From: Fusobacterium nucleatum_L
GTDB taxonomy: Bacteria > Fusobacteriota > Fusobacteriia > Fusobacteriales > Fusobacteriaceae
Length of the DNA: 64,000 nt
Assembly: GCF_050231725.1 (NCBI RefSeq)
Contig: NZ_CP077172.1
Span: forward strand, 1,488,001 to 1,552,000
Reading direction: 5' to 3'
A model generated the notes under the pieces. That model saw nothing but the letters and a program-made list of their open reading frames with translations, was not told the DNA's origin and did no database searches. Positions 6,695 through 15,583 of this stretch are shown here, piece by piece; the stretch's first letter is position 1; the number at the start of each line of letters is the position of its first letter. Both the position numbers and the translations under genes were made by a program.

Positions 6695-8449
6695 ATGGAA
6701 ATCAATAAAAGAATTAAAAAGGCTAGAGAAGTTATGAAAAAAAATAAGGTAGATGCCTATATTGTAACAAGTTCTGACTATCATCAAAGTGAGTACATAG
6801 GTAACTATTTTCAGGGAAGAGAGTATTTATCAGGTTTTACCGGTTCAGCAGGAATTCTAGTTATATTTAAAGATGAAGCTTGTCTATGGACGGATGGAAG
6901 ATATCATATTCAAGCTGAAAATCAATTAAAAGGTAGCGAAATAAAATTATTTAAACAAGGTAACATTGGAGTTCCTACACATAAAGAATATATAATTTCT
7001 AAGTTAGCAGAAAATTCAAAAATAGGAATAGATGCAAAGATACTTTTATCTTCTGATATAAATGAAATTCTTTCAAAGAAAAAATTTAAAATTGTTGATT
7101 TTGACTTATTAGCAGAAGTTTGGGACAAAAGACCAGCTTTAGCAGCTGAAAGGATATTTATTTTAGAGGATAAATATACTGGGAAATCATATAAAGAAAA
7201 AGTAAAAGAAATAAGAGTAAGTTTAAAAGAAAAGAATGCAGACTACAATATTATTTCAAGTTTAGATGATATAGCTTGGATATATAATTTTAGAGGTGAT
7301 GATGTTCAACATAATCCTGTAGCTCTATCATTTACAGTGATATCTGAAAAGAAAGCAAACCTATACATTAACGAAGATAAATTAACTAAGGAAGCTAAAA
7401 AATATTTCAAAGATAATAAAGTAGAAATTAAAGGATATTTTGAATTCTTTGAAGATATAAAAAAATTAAAGGGAAATATCTTAGTTGATTTTAATAAGAC
7501 TAGCTATGCTATTTATGAGGCTATCAGTAAGAATAATTTAATCAATTCTATGAATCCTAGTACATATTTAAAGGCACATAAGAATGAAACTGAGATAGCT
7601 AATACAAAAGATATTCATATCCAAGATGGAGCAGCTATAGTTAAATTTATGTATTGGCTTAAAAATAACTATAAAAAGGGAAATATCACAGAATTTTCTG
7701 CTGAAGAAAAGATTAATTCTCTAAGAGAAAAAATAGAAGGATATATAGATTTAAGTTTTCATACTATTTCTGCCTTCGGAAAAAATGCAGCTATGATGCA
7801 TTATTCTGCATCTGAAAAGAACTCAACTAAAATAGAAGATGGAGTATATTTACTTGATTCAGGTGGAACATACTTAAAGGGAACTACCGATATAACAAGA
7901 ACTTTCTTTTTAGGAAAAGTTGGAAAACAAGAAAAAATAGATAATACTTTAGTTTTAAAAGGAATGTTAGCACTATCGAGAGCCAAATTCTTGTTTGGAG
8001 CAACAGGAACAAACTTAGATATCTTAGCTAGACAATTTTTATGGAATGCTGGAATAGACTATAAATGTGGAACAGGACATGGAGTAGGTCATATTTTAAA
8101 TGTACATGAAGGACCACATGGTATTAGATTTCAATATAATCCTCAAAGATTAGAAGAGGGAATGATAGTTACTAATGAACCAGGTGCATACATTGAAGGT
8201 AGCCATGGAATCAGAATTGAAAATGAACTTTTAGTAAAAGAAGCATGCGAAACTGAACATGGAAAATTCTTGAACTTTGAAACTATAACTTATGCTCCTA
8301 TTGATTTAGATGGAATTGTAAAAACTCTTTTAACAAAAGAAGAAAAACAACAGCTAAATGAATATCATTCGGAAGTTTATAAAAAATTAAGTCCATACTT
8401 AAATAAAAAAGAAAAAGAATTTTTAAAAGAATATACTAAGAGTATTTAA
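6695..8449 (+). CDS. Xaa-Pro aminopeptidase (aminopeptidase P, M24B)
   Basis: This enzyme removes an N-terminal residue preceding proline from peptides, in the cytoplasm. At 584 residues it has the long three-domain form (two creatinase-type N-terminal domains, then the pita-bread catalytic domain) typical of eukaryotic XPNPEP1 and many anaerobes, rather than the 440-residue E. coli PepP. The dinuclear metal ligands are all present: D388 (LLDSGGTY), D399 (TTDITRTF), H462 (GTGHGVGH), E495 (NEPGAY) and E509 (IRIENEL). The start ATG follows GGAGGG. It is a single-gene unit with a terminator behind it. It suits a bacterium living on peptides. The family is certain; exact substrate preference is inferred. 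Confidence 0.93.
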   Translation: MEINKRIKKAREVMKKNKVDAYIVTSSDYHQSEYIGNYFQGREYLSGFTGSAGILVIFKDEACLWTDGRYHIQAENQLKGSEIKLFKQGNIGVPTHKEYIISKLAENSKIGIDAKILLSSDINEILSKKKFKIVDFDLLAEVWDKRPALAAERIFILEDKYTGKSYKEKVKEIRVSLKEKNADYNIISSLDDIAWIYNFRGDDVQHNPVALSFTVISEKKANLYINEDKLTKEAKKYFKDNKVEIKGYFEFFEDIKKLKGNILVDFNKTSYAIYEAISKNNLINSMNPSTYLKAHKNETEIANTKDIHIQDGAAIVKFMYWLKNNYKKGNITEFSAEEKINSLREKIEGYIDLSFHTISAFGKNAAMMHYSASEKNSTKIEDGVYLLDSGGTYLKGTTDITRTFFLGKVGKQEKIDNTLVLKGMLALSRAKFLFGATGTNLDILARQFLWNAGIDYKCGTGHGVGHILNVHEGPHGIRFQYNPQRLEEGMIVTNEPGAYIEGSHGIRIENELLVKEACETEHGKFLNFETITYAPIDLDGIVKTLLTKEEKQQLNEYHSEVYKKLSPYLNKKEKEFLKEYTKSI

Positions 8450-8473
8450 AATAATATTAGAATATAGCTATTG

Positions 8474-8526
8474 AAATGAAGTGAAAAATAAGTAAGATAA
8501 TGAACTGTTTTTTACTTCATTTTTTA
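8474..8526 (+). terminator. Terminator after the aminopeptidase gene
   Basis: AAATGAAGTGAAAAA (8474-8488) pairs with TTTTTTACTTCATTT with one G-U, followed by T residues. The loop is 20 nt, so it is weaker than the others in the window. Confidence 0.6.
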
Positions 8527-8558
8527 TATATAAAACTCTTTTATTTTTTAAAAAGATA

Positions 8559-8567
8559 TGCTATAAT
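8559..8567 (+). promoter_or_regulatory. Extended -10 promoter of the aldehyde dehydrogenase gene
   Basis: TGC-TATAAT (8559-8567) is an extended -10. Transcription would begin near 8574, which excludes the upstream ATG at 8573 and supports translation from 8618. Confidence 0.6.
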
Positions 8568-8617
8568 TAATTATGACAATTTTGGTAAAGAATAAAAAGT
8601 TAAAGGAGGATGGCACT

Positions 8618-10093
8618 ATGGAAAATGTATTAAAGAAATCATATAAAATGTTTATAAATGGAGAATGGATAAATTCAAGTAATGGAGTTATGGTAAAGTC
8701 TTATGCTCCTTATAATAATGAGTTATTATCAGAGTTTCCTGATGCAAGTGAAAGTGATGTTGATCTAGCAGTTAAAAGTGCAAAAGAAGCATTTAAAACT
8801 TGGAGAAAAACAACAGTAAAAGAAAGAGCAAAAATTTTAAATAAAATTGCTGACATTATTGACGAAAATAAAGATTTATTGGCAACAGTTGAAACTATGG
8901 ATAATGGTAAACCAATAAGAGAAACAAAGTTAGTAGATATTCCGTTGGCAGCAACTCATTTTAGATATTTTGCAGGATGTATTTTAGCAGACGAAGGACA
9001 AGCAACTGTTTTAGATGAAAAGTTTTTAAGTTTAATTTTAAGAGAACCTATTGGGGTTGTTGGGCAAATTATTCCTTGGAACTTCCCATTTTTAATGGCA
9101 GCTTGGAAATTAGCACCAGCTCTTGCAGCAGGAGATACTGTTGTTTTAAAACCTTCTAGCTCAACAACATTAAGTTTATTAGTTTTAATGGAGCTTATAC
9201 AAGATGTAATTCCAAAAGGTGTTGTAAACCTAGTTACAGGAAAAGGAAGTACAGCAGGAGAATTCTTAAAGAATCATCCTGATTTGGATAAATTAGCTTT
9301 CACAGGTTCAACAGCAGTTGGTAGAGATATAGCTCTTGCAGCAGCAGAAAAATTAATACCTGCAACTCTTGAATTAGGTGGAAAATCAGCAAATATCATT
9401 TTAGATGATGCTGATATAGAAAAAGCTCTTGAAGGAGCACAACTTGGAATATTATTTAACCAAGGTCAAGTTTGTTGTGCAGGTTCAAGAATATTTGTAC
9501 AAGAGGGAATATATGATGAATTCATATCAAAACTTGTAAAGAAATTTGAAAATATTAAAATTGGAAATCCATTAGACTCTACAACTGTAATGGGAAGTCA
9601 AATAGATGCAAGACAAGTAAAAACTATTTTAGATTATGTTGAAATAGCTAAACAAGAAGGTGGAATTATTTTAACAGGTGGGGAAAAATATACTGAAAAT
9701 GGTTGTGATAAGGGAAATTTTGTAAAACCTACTTTAATAACTAATGTTAATAATGGTTGTCGTGTTTCTCAAGAAGAAATTTTTGGACCAGTAGCTGTTG
9801 TAATTAAGTTTAAAACAGATGATGAAGTTATTGCACAAGCAAATGATAGCGAATACGGACTTGGAGGAGCAGTATTTACAAAGAATATCAATAGAGCTTT
9901 AAGACTTGCAAGAGAAATTCAAACTGGTAGAGTATGGGTAAATACTTATAACCAAATTCCAGAACATGCTCCATTTGGAGGATATAAAAAATCTGGTATA
10001 GGAAGAGAAACTCATAAAGTTATCTTAGAACACTATACACAAATGAAAAATATCTTAATTGATTTAGAAGAAGGAACTTCTGGATTATATTAA
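8618..10093 (+). CDS. NAD(P)-dependent aldehyde dehydrogenase
   Basis: The 491-residue protein is a complete member of the aldehyde dehydrogenase superfamily, oxidising an aldehyde to the acid. Seen directly are the nucleotide-binding segment PWNFPFLMAAWKLAPALA, the glycine motif FTGSTAVGR, the general base E252 (LELGGKS) and the nucleophile C286 in FNQGQVCCAGSR, plus the C-terminal EIFGPV and PFGGYKKSGIGRE. I start at ATG 8618 because AAGGAGG lies ten bases upstream and the predicted transcript starts near 8574. It is monocistronic. The motifs suit a class acting on acetaldehyde, butyraldehyde or aromatic aldehydes. I cannot decide the substrate. Confidence 0.9.
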   Translation: MENVLKKSYKMFINGEWINSSNGVMVKSYAPYNNELLSEFPDASESDVDLAVKSAKEAFKTWRKTTVKERAKILNKIADIIDENKDLLATVETMDNGKPIRETKLVDIPLAATHFRYFAGCILADEGQATVLDEKFLSLILREPIGVVGQIIPWNFPFLMAAWKLAPALAAGDTVVLKPSSSTTLSLLVLMELIQDVIPKGVVNLVTGKGSTAGEFLKNHPDLDKLAFTGSTAVGRDIALAAAEKLIPATLELGGKSANIILDDADIEKALEGAQLGILFNQGQVCCAGSRIFVQEGIYDEFISKLVKKFENIKIGNPLDSTTVMGSQIDARQVKTILDYVEIAKQEGGIILTGGEKYTENGCDKGNFVKPTLITNVNNGCRVSQEEIFGPVAVVIKFKTDDEVIAQANDSEYGLGGAVFTKNINRALRLAREIQTGRVWVNTYNQIPEHAPFGGYKKSGIGRETHKVILEHYTQMKNILIDLEEGTSGLY

Positions 10094-10116
10094 AAAATAA
10101 ATAATATATTAAAATT

Positions 10117-10382
10117 AAAAGAAACTATTATAAATATTTCAATGTAGTAAAAAAGTTCATTGCTAGCTAAATTTCTTAACGTTTAAAAATTGACGTTCGC
10201 TACAAATTCACTATCTGTAAGAAGCTCTAAATGAACAAGTTCATTAAGTGCTTCTAAGATCACTTCGCTCAGACACAGTGAGATTTGCTCGGCTCACTTG
10301 CTTCAATTTTTAAACTAAAATTTAGAATGCAAGTTCACTTTTTTTACATACATTTATTATCATAAGTATAATAGTTTCTTTT
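10117..10382. mobile_element. MITE-like palindromic element, 266 bp
   Basis: The ends are perfect 16-bp inverted repeats (AAAAGAAACTATTATA at 10117-10132, its complement at 10367-10382). Inside, the arms continue to pair imperfectly: GTAAAAAA, CTAAATTT and GTTTAAAAATTGA occur on the left and again inverted on the right, so the element folds into one long hairpin. The apex is a second palindrome (GAAGC...AATGAAC-AA-GTTCATT...GCTTC, 10221-10254). It has no open frame. A clear target duplication could not be assigned in the AT-rich flanks. Its GC content (GCTCGGCTCACTTGC and similar) is higher than the surroundings. It fills most of the 427 bp between the aldehyde dehydrogenase and rubrerythrin genes. 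Confidence 0.7.
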
Positions 10383-10426
10383 TTATTATTTTATAATATT
10401 TTTTATTTTCTTCAAACTAATTAAAT

Positions 10427-10455
10427 TTGACAGATAATTTTATAAGTGATACAAT
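10427..10455 (+). promoter_or_regulatory. Promoter of rubrerythrin
   Basis: TTGACA (10427-10432), a 17-bp spacer, TACAAT (10450-10455). It is near consensus, so the gene is probably strongly expressed, and it lies 65 bp upstream of the ATG. Confidence 0.85.
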
Positions 10456-10520
10456 ATTTCAAACTATAATTGATATTTTTAGAATTAAATTTTATTTTAA
10501 AAGAAGGAGAAAGATACAAT

Positions 10521-11060
10521 ATGGATTTAAAAGGAAGTAAAACAGAAAAGAATTTAATGACAGCATTTGCTGGAGAATCACAAGCAAGAAATAAATATAA
10601 TTTTTATTCTAAAGTTGCTAAAGAAGAAGGATATGAACAAATAGCTGAATTATTTGATATTACAGCCAATAACGAAAAAGAACATGCTAAACTTTGGTTT
10701 AAAGCTTTACATGGAGATACCATCCCTGAAACATTAGTTAACCTTGCAGATGCAGCAGCTGGAGAAAATTATGAATGGACAGATATGTATGCTAAATTTG
10801 CTGAAGAAGCAAGAGAAGAAGGTTTCTTAAAACTTGCTAAACAATTTGAAATGGTTGGACAAATTGAAAAAGAACATGAAGAAAGATATAGAAAATTATT
10901 AGAAAATATCAAAAGTGGAGCAGTTTTCCATTCAGAAGAAAAAGTAGCTTGGGAATGTATGGAATGTGGGTACTTACATTATGGAAATGATGCACCTGGA
11001 AAATGCCCTGTTTGTGGAGCAGAAAAGGCTAAATTCAAAAGAAGAGCAGTTAATTACTAA
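10521..11060 (+). CDS. rbr: Rubrerythrin
   Basis: Rubrerythrin reduces hydrogen peroxide to water with electrons passed through a rubredoxin-type iron site, protecting anaerobes from oxygen. The 179-residue protein has the four-helix ferritin-like domain (GESQARNKYNFY; ANNEKEHAKLW; GQIEKEHEERY) with the expected Glu and His diiron ligands, then a C-terminal rubredoxin-like knuckle pair CMECG...CPVCG (about residues 147-165). The start is ATG 10521 behind AAGAAGGAGA; an upstream in-frame extension has no ribosome site. It is a single gene between a strong promoter and a terminator. The flavodiiron protein at 61563 is its functional companion against oxygen. Confidence 0.95.
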   Translation: MDLKGSKTEKNLMTAFAGESQARNKYNFYSKVAKEEGYEQIAELFDITANNEKEHAKLWFKALHGDTIPETLVNLADAAAGENYEWTDMYAKFAEEAREEGFLKLAKQFEMVGQIEKEHEERYRKLLENIKSGAVFHSEEKVAWECMECGYLHYGNDAPGKCPVCGAEKAKFKRRAVNY

Positions 11061-11083
11061 GAAGTAAAATTAATTGATTAAGA

Positions 11084-11118
11084 AAGGCACTAAATACAAA
11101 AATATTTTAGTGTCTTTT
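11084..11118 (+). terminator. Terminator after rubrerythrin
   Basis: AGGCACTAAATA pairs with TATTTTAGTGTCT around a short A-rich loop and is followed by six T. Confidence 0.75.
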
Positions 11119-11175
11119 TTATTGGAGAAAATGATATAATGTTAACCAGATAAAAAAATAGAGGAGAATTAAAAA

Positions 11176-12570
11176 ATGAAACTTACAAAAAAAATGTTAC
11201 TACTTATTATGTTTTTATTTACAGGGCTTTATTCTTATTCTGAGGAGAAATCCGCGAATTCATATTATGATTACACCACAGAAAAAATTAAAATTTATTC
11301 AGATGAAAATAAAAAAGAAAACATTGGAACTTTAATAAAAGGAAGCCGTGTAAATGTCTTTGATACAAAAGAAATTATAAAAAAGAGTAAAGATAAAAAA
11401 GGAAATGAAATAGAACAGAAAACTATTATGAAAAAAATAGTATATAAAGATGTAAATAGAAGAAAAGTTGCTTGGATAGAAGATGGCTATCTAGTTCCAA
11501 CTTTAAATGAAGCAGTTGATGAAAGATTTAAAAATTTAGATTTCACAGAAAAAGAAAAGAAGGAATATAAAGATAATAAGAGAGTCAAAGTAAAAGGACT
11601 ATATGTTTCTGCACATTCTGTAGCACTTAAAGGTAGATTAGATGAACTTATAGAACTTGCTAAAAAGAATAACCTTAATGCCTTTGTTATTGATGTAAAA
11701 GGAGATTACGGAGAATTGACATTTCCTATGTCAAAAGATATAGATAAATACACAAAGTCTGCTAATAAAAGTCCAATAATAAAAGACATTGAAACTGTGA
11801 TAAAGAAGTTAAAAGATAATAATATTTATGCTATTGCAAGAATAGTATCTTTTAAAGATACAATATATGCTAAAGAGAACCCTGATAAAATTATTGTCTA
11901 TAAAGATGGTGGAAAGGCTTTTACAAATAGTGATGGACTTGTATGGGTTTCTGCTTATGATAAGAATTTATGGGAATATAATGTAACAGTTGCAAAAGAA
12001 GCAGCAAAAGCAGGATTTAATGAAATACAATTTGACTATGTAAGATTCCCAGCTTCTAATGGTGGAAAATTAGATAAAGTTCTAAATTATAGAAATATAG
12101 ACAATTTAACAAAAGCAGAAGCTATTCAAAAATATTTAAACTATGCAAAACAAGAATTAGAACCATATCAAGTTTATATAAGTGCTGATATTTATGGACA
12201 GGTTGGAAGTTCTTCAGATGATATGGCTTTGGGACAATTTTGGGAAGCAGTTAGTTTAGAAGTAGATTACGTATCTCCTATGATGTATCCTAGCCATTAT
12301 GGAAAAGGGGTTTATGGACTTGCTGTTCCTGATGCTAATCCATATAAGACAATTTATGAGTCAACAAAAGATTCTATAAATAGAAATAATAATATAGATA
12401 GCCCTGCTATTATCAGACCTTGGATACAAGCATTTACCGCTGCTTGGGTAAAAGGACATATAAATTATGGGCCAACTGAAATTAAAGAACAAGTCAAAGC
12501 AATGAAAGATTTAGGTGTAGAGGAATATATTTTATGGAGTCCCACGAATAGATATGAGAAATTTTATTAA
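11176..12570 (+). CDS. Secreted putative glycoside hydrolase (DUF4015 family)
   Basis: The 464-residue protein has a signal peptide (KKMLLLIMFLFTGLYSYS), an N-terminal region of about 100 residues resembling a bacterial SH3 domain, and from about residue 137 a TIM-barrel domain of the DUF4015 putative glycosyl hydrolase type. Characteristic segments are KGLYVSAHSVAL, NAFVIDVKGDYGELTFP, FNEIQFDYVRFPA and DYVSPMMYPSHYG. The family is often encoded near envelope genes, and its substrate is unsettled. A TATAAT element lies at 11135-11140. Two small envelope genes follow at 20 and 14 bp spacing, then hemB, so it may head a mixed operon. It probably acts in the periplasm or on the surface. Confidence 0.82.
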   Translation: MKLTKKMLLLIMFLFTGLYSYSEEKSANSYYDYTTEKIKIYSDENKKENIGTLIKGSRVNVFDTKEIIKKSKDKKGNEIEQKTIMKKIVYKDVNRRKVAWIEDGYLVPTLNEAVDERFKNLDFTEKEKKEYKDNKRVKVKGLYVSAHSVALKGRLDELIELAKKNNLNAFVIDVKGDYGELTFPMSKDIDKYTKSANKSPIIKDIETVIKKLKDNNIYAIARIVSFKDTIYAKENPDKIIVYKDGGKAFTNSDGLVWVSAYDKNLWEYNVTVAKEAAKAGFNEIQFDYVRFPASNGGKLDKVLNYRNIDNLTKAEAIQKYLNYAKQELEPYQVYISADIYGQVGSSSDDMALGQFWEAVSLEVDYVSPMMYPSHYGKGVYGLAVPDANPYKTIYESTKDSINRNNNIDSPAIIRPWIQAFTAAWVKGHINYGPTEIKEQVKAMKDLGVEEYILWSPTNRYEKFY

Positions 12571-12590
12571 AATAATTTAGGAGAGAAACT

Positions 12591-13031
12591 ATGGATATTA
12601 AGTATCTGTTCTATACTTTTTTATGTATAATAGCCTTTATTTTTGTTATACGTCATGGAAACAGTAAATCTATATTAAAAAAAGAATCTAAATTTTATCA
12701 TAAACTACTGAGATTAAAACTTAGTACAAGAATTTTAGTGATTATTTTAGCTTGGATATTTTCAACTATATGGATAGTAATTGCCTATAAGTATGATTAT
12801 AAAGGCATAAGTATTTTAGGAATGTTTCCCTTTGTATTAGTATGTTCTGGAGTAGTCAATATACCCTTATGGGAATATCTAAGAAAAAAGATATTAAAAT
12901 CATCTTATTCTGATTCTATAAAAGAGTGGTTAAATTTTTTTAATGCATTACTTACAGCATATTTAATATTTATTGAATTTTTTGTAATTGGAACTAATAT
13001 GATTTTAGTAAGAGCTTTTCATTTCATTTAA
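12591..13031 (+). CDS. Small membrane protein, unknown function
   Basis: 146 residues with four hydrophobic segments (about residues 3-20, 47-65, 73-92 and 115-138) and a basic loop after the first. I recognise no family. It starts 20 bp after the putative glycoside hydrolase behind AGGAGAG and is followed 14 bp later by another envelope protein, so it is co-transcribed with both. It is an inner-membrane protein by prediction. Confidence 0.7.
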   Translation: MDIKYLFYTFLCIIAFIFVIRHGNSKSILKKESKFYHKLLRLKLSTRILVIILAWIFSTIWIVIAYKYDYKGISILGMFPFVLVCSGVVNIPLWEYLRKKILKSSYSDSIKEWLNFFNALLTAYLIFIEFFVIGTNMILVRAFHFI

Positions 13032-13045
13032 AAAAGGAGTTAGTT

Positions 13046-13852
13046 ATGAGAAAAAATTTTTTATTTATCTTTTTAATGTTTTTAGTAAATAGTATTTTTT
13101 CTTATTCTTCTACAAACAATTCTACTGATGAGGAACTACAAAAAGTATTTGATAAGAATAAAGAAATTATAGTTGTTTATAGGAATAGCATTAAAGATAT
13201 CATTCCTAAAAAATATATTGAAAATATTATTCCAAAAGAAGAATTTGATATTTCGAATGATAATCGTATAAAAATTACAATCAAATATACACAAAAAAAT
13301 AAATCAGATATATTGGCAGAAATATACACTCCAGATGGAGATTTAGCAGTAAAAATAGAAATTAAATTAAGAAAAGAGATTTTATTTAATGAAATAGAAA
13401 AATTAGTCCAAGAAATTGAAGATAATGAAGCTAGTAATCAATCAGATATTTTGAATAATAAATTTAGTGAAAACTTTGAAGAAAATGTAAAATCTTTTGT
13501 TTCCTATTCATATTATGATGATGGAAGTGTTAATTCTAAAACAGAATATGACTTTGATAGAAAAAGTATAAGTATGTTTACAGACTCTAGTAAGACAATA
13601 GCTAAATATAAAGGGTCTATTCAAGATGAAAATATGGATATAGATTTTTATGAAAATTTAACTAAGACTTTTATTAAAATGAAAGTAAAAAAAGTTGAAA
13701 ATGGACAAGAAGTAAGAACTTTTTATCCTAGTGGAAAATTAAGATCTATCGGAATTTATAAGGACAATATCTTAAATGGAAAGTATAAAGAATATGATGA
13801 AGCAGGGAATCTCATAAAAGAAGTTGAAAACAATAATTTTATAGGAGAATAA
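13046..13852 (+). CDS. Exported protein with C-terminal MORN/YwqK-like repeat
   Basis: The 268-residue product starts with a signal peptide (KNFLFIFLMFLVNSIFSYS). The middle is charged and without known motifs. The C-terminal third carries repeats of the type VRTFYPSGKLRSIGIYKDN and GKYKEYDEAGNLIKEVE, the pattern found in the repeat protein at 203-1489. It is therefore a periplasmic member of the YwqK-type family. It lies between a small membrane protein and hemB, with 12-14 bp gaps, in one transcription direction. The function is unknown. Confidence 0.72.
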   Translation: MRKNFLFIFLMFLVNSIFSYSSTNNSTDEELQKVFDKNKEIIVVYRNSIKDIIPKKYIENIIPKEEFDISNDNRIKITIKYTQKNKSDILAEIYTPDGDLAVKIEIKLRKEILFNEIEKLVQEIEDNEASNQSDILNNKFSENFEENVKSFVSYSYYDDGSVNSKTEYDFDRKSISMFTDSSKTIAKYKGSIQDENMDIDFYENLTKTFIKMKVKKVENGQEVRTFYPSGKLRSIGIYKDNILNGKYKEYDEAGNLIKEVENNNFIGE

Positions 13853-13864
13853 AAGGAGAAAAAA

Positions 13865-14833
13865 ATGTTTGTAAGAACAAGAAGACTAAGAAGAAATTTT
13901 TTAACAAGAGAATTAGTAAAAAATATTAGTATTGAAAAGAGTTCATTGATATATCCATTATTTGTATGTGATGGAGAAAATATAAAATCTGAAATAGAAT
14001 CTATGCCAGAGCAATTTAGATATTCTTTGGATAGACTGAATGAAGAGCTAGATGACTTATTGAAATTAGGGATAAATAATATTCTGCTTTTCGGAATACC
14101 TAATCATAAAGATGAAATAGGAAGCCAAGCCTATGATGAAAATGGAATTGTTCAAAGAGCAGTAAAACAAATTAAAAAGGATTACCAGGATAAATTTTTA
14201 ATAGTTACTGATGTGTGTATGTGTGAATATACTTCTCATGGACATTGTGGAATTTTGCATAATCATGATGTAGACAATGATGAAACTCTTGAATATATAG
14301 GAAAAATTGCTTTATCTCATGCAAAAGCAGGAGCAGACATAATAGCCCCATCTGATATGATGGATGGAAGAATTGGAAAAATTAGAGAAGTTTTAGATAA
14401 AAATAATTTTAAAGATATTCCAATAATGGCATATAGTGTGAAGTATTCATCAGCTTATTATGGACCTTTTAGGGATGCTGCTGATTCAGCTCCAAGTTTT
14501 GGAGATAGAAAAACTTATCAAATGGACTTTAGAAGTTATAATAATTTCTATAGAGAAGTTGAAGCAGATATACAAGAAGGAGCAGATTTTATAATGGTAA
14601 AACCTGCTATGGCTTATTTAGATGTCATCAGATCTGTTTCAGAAATAACTAACTTACCTATTGTTGCTTACAATGTAAGTGGTGAGTATTCTATGGTTAA
14701 GGCAGCAGCTAAAAATAACTGGATAGATGAAGAAAAAATTGTTATGGAGAATATGTATGCAATAAAAAGAGCTGGTGCTGACATAATAATTACTTATCAT
14801 GCAAAGGATATTGCAAAATGGATGTTTAAATAA
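13865..14833 (+). CDS. hemB: Porphobilinogen synthase (delta-aminolevulinate dehydratase)
   Basis: HemB condenses two 5-aminolevulinate molecules to porphobilinogen in tetrapyrrole synthesis. The 322-residue length is normal. The zinc site C118, C120 and C128 (TDVCMCEYTSHGHC), the Schiff-base lysines K193 (YSVKYSSAYYG) and K246 (MVKPAMAYL), and ADIIAPSDMMDGRI are all visible. It is a zinc-type enzyme. It is the only haem gene in the window and is placed after unrelated envelope genes with a 12-bp gap. In Fusobacteria tetrapyrroles are also needed for cobalamin. Confidence 0.95.
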   Translation: MFVRTRRLRRNFLTRELVKNISIEKSSLIYPLFVCDGENIKSEIESMPEQFRYSLDRLNEELDDLLKLGINNILLFGIPNHKDEIGSQAYDENGIVQRAVKQIKKDYQDKFLIVTDVCMCEYTSHGHCGILHNHDVDNDETLEYIGKIALSHAKAGADIIAPSDMMDGRIGKIREVLDKNNFKDIPIMAYSVKYSSAYYGPFRDAADSAPSFGDRKTYQMDFRSYNNFYREVEADIQEGADFIMVKPAMAYLDVIRSVSEITNLPIVAYNVSGEYSMVKAAAKNNWIDEEKIVMENMYAIKRAGADIIITYHAKDIAKWMFK

Positions 14834-14865
14834 AGTAAAGTATAGCATTTTTTCAAAAAATATTG

Positions 14866-14871
14866 TATAAT
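14866..14871 (+). promoter_or_regulatory. Probable -10 element for hpf
   Basis: TATAAT at 14866-14871, 33 bp before the hpf ATG. No convincing -35 is seen. Confidence 0.4.
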
Positions 14872-14904
14872 AAAAGTACCAAAACGATTAAAGGAAGTGG
14901 TAGT

Positions 14905-15450
14905 ATGAAATTATCAATTCACGGAAGAAAAATTACATTAACTGATGCTATCAAAAAATATGCAGAAGAAAAAATCTCAAAGGTAGAAAAGTTTAATGAC
15001 TCTATCTTAAAGATAGATGCCACTTTAGCTGCTTCTAAGTTAAAAACAGGTAATGCACATGTTACAGAAATTTTAGCTTATCTAAGTGGAAGTACATTAA
15101 AAGCAACTGCAACTGAAACAGACTTATATGCTTCAATAGATAAAGCAGTTGATATTATGGAAAATCAATTAAAAAAACATAAAGAAAAAAGAAGTAGAGC
15201 AAAAGTTCAAGATGACACTAGAAAGAAATCTTATAGTTTTGATTATATAGTTGAAGCTGAAGAAAAAGCTTCTGATGAAAAAAAGCTGGTTAGAGTTTAC
15301 TTACCTTTAAAACCTATGGAAATTTCAGAAGCAATTTTACAACTTGAATCTTTAAACAGAGTTTTCTTTGCTTTTACAAACACTGAAACTGGAAAGATGG
15401 CAGTAGTTTATAAGAGAAAAGATGGAGACTATGGAGTTATTGAAGATTAG
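14905..15450 (+). CDS. hpf: Ribosome hibernation promoting factor, long form
   Basis: Long-form HPF binds the 30S subunit and joins ribosomes into inactive 100S dimers in slow growth. The 181-residue protein has the N-terminal S30AE/YfiA domain (MKLSIHGRKITLTDAIKKYA; DLYASIDKAVDIMENQLKKH) and a C-terminal dimerisation domain of about 60 residues (KPMEISEAILQLESLNRVFF; VVYKRKDGDYGVIE). I start at ATG 14905, which follows AGGAAG; the frame is open 14 codons further but without a site. It has its own probable promoter and a terminator, so it is likely regulated separately from hemB. Confidence 0.93.
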   Translation: MKLSIHGRKITLTDAIKKYAEEKISKVEKFNDSILKIDATLAASKLKTGNAHVTEILAYLSGSTLKATATETDLYASIDKAVDIMENQLKKHKEKRSRAKVQDDTRKKSYSFDYIVEAEEKASDEKKLVRVYLPLKPMEISEAILQLESLNRVFFAFTNTETGKMAVVYKRKDGDYGVIED

Positions 15451-15470
15451 TAAAAGATAAATAAAATGTA

Positions 15471-15507
15471 AAAGACTATTGTGATTAATTTGCAATAGTC
15501 TTTTTTT
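15471..15507 (+). terminator. Terminator after hpf
   Basis: AAAGACTATTG pairs with CAATAGTCTTT around an 11-nt loop, followed by a T run. Confidence 0.85.
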
Positions 15508-15583
15508 CTTAAAAATATAGTTGTAAATCTTTATTTACAATGTTATACTTTAAAATAATATATTTTATATACTGGAGGTAATA

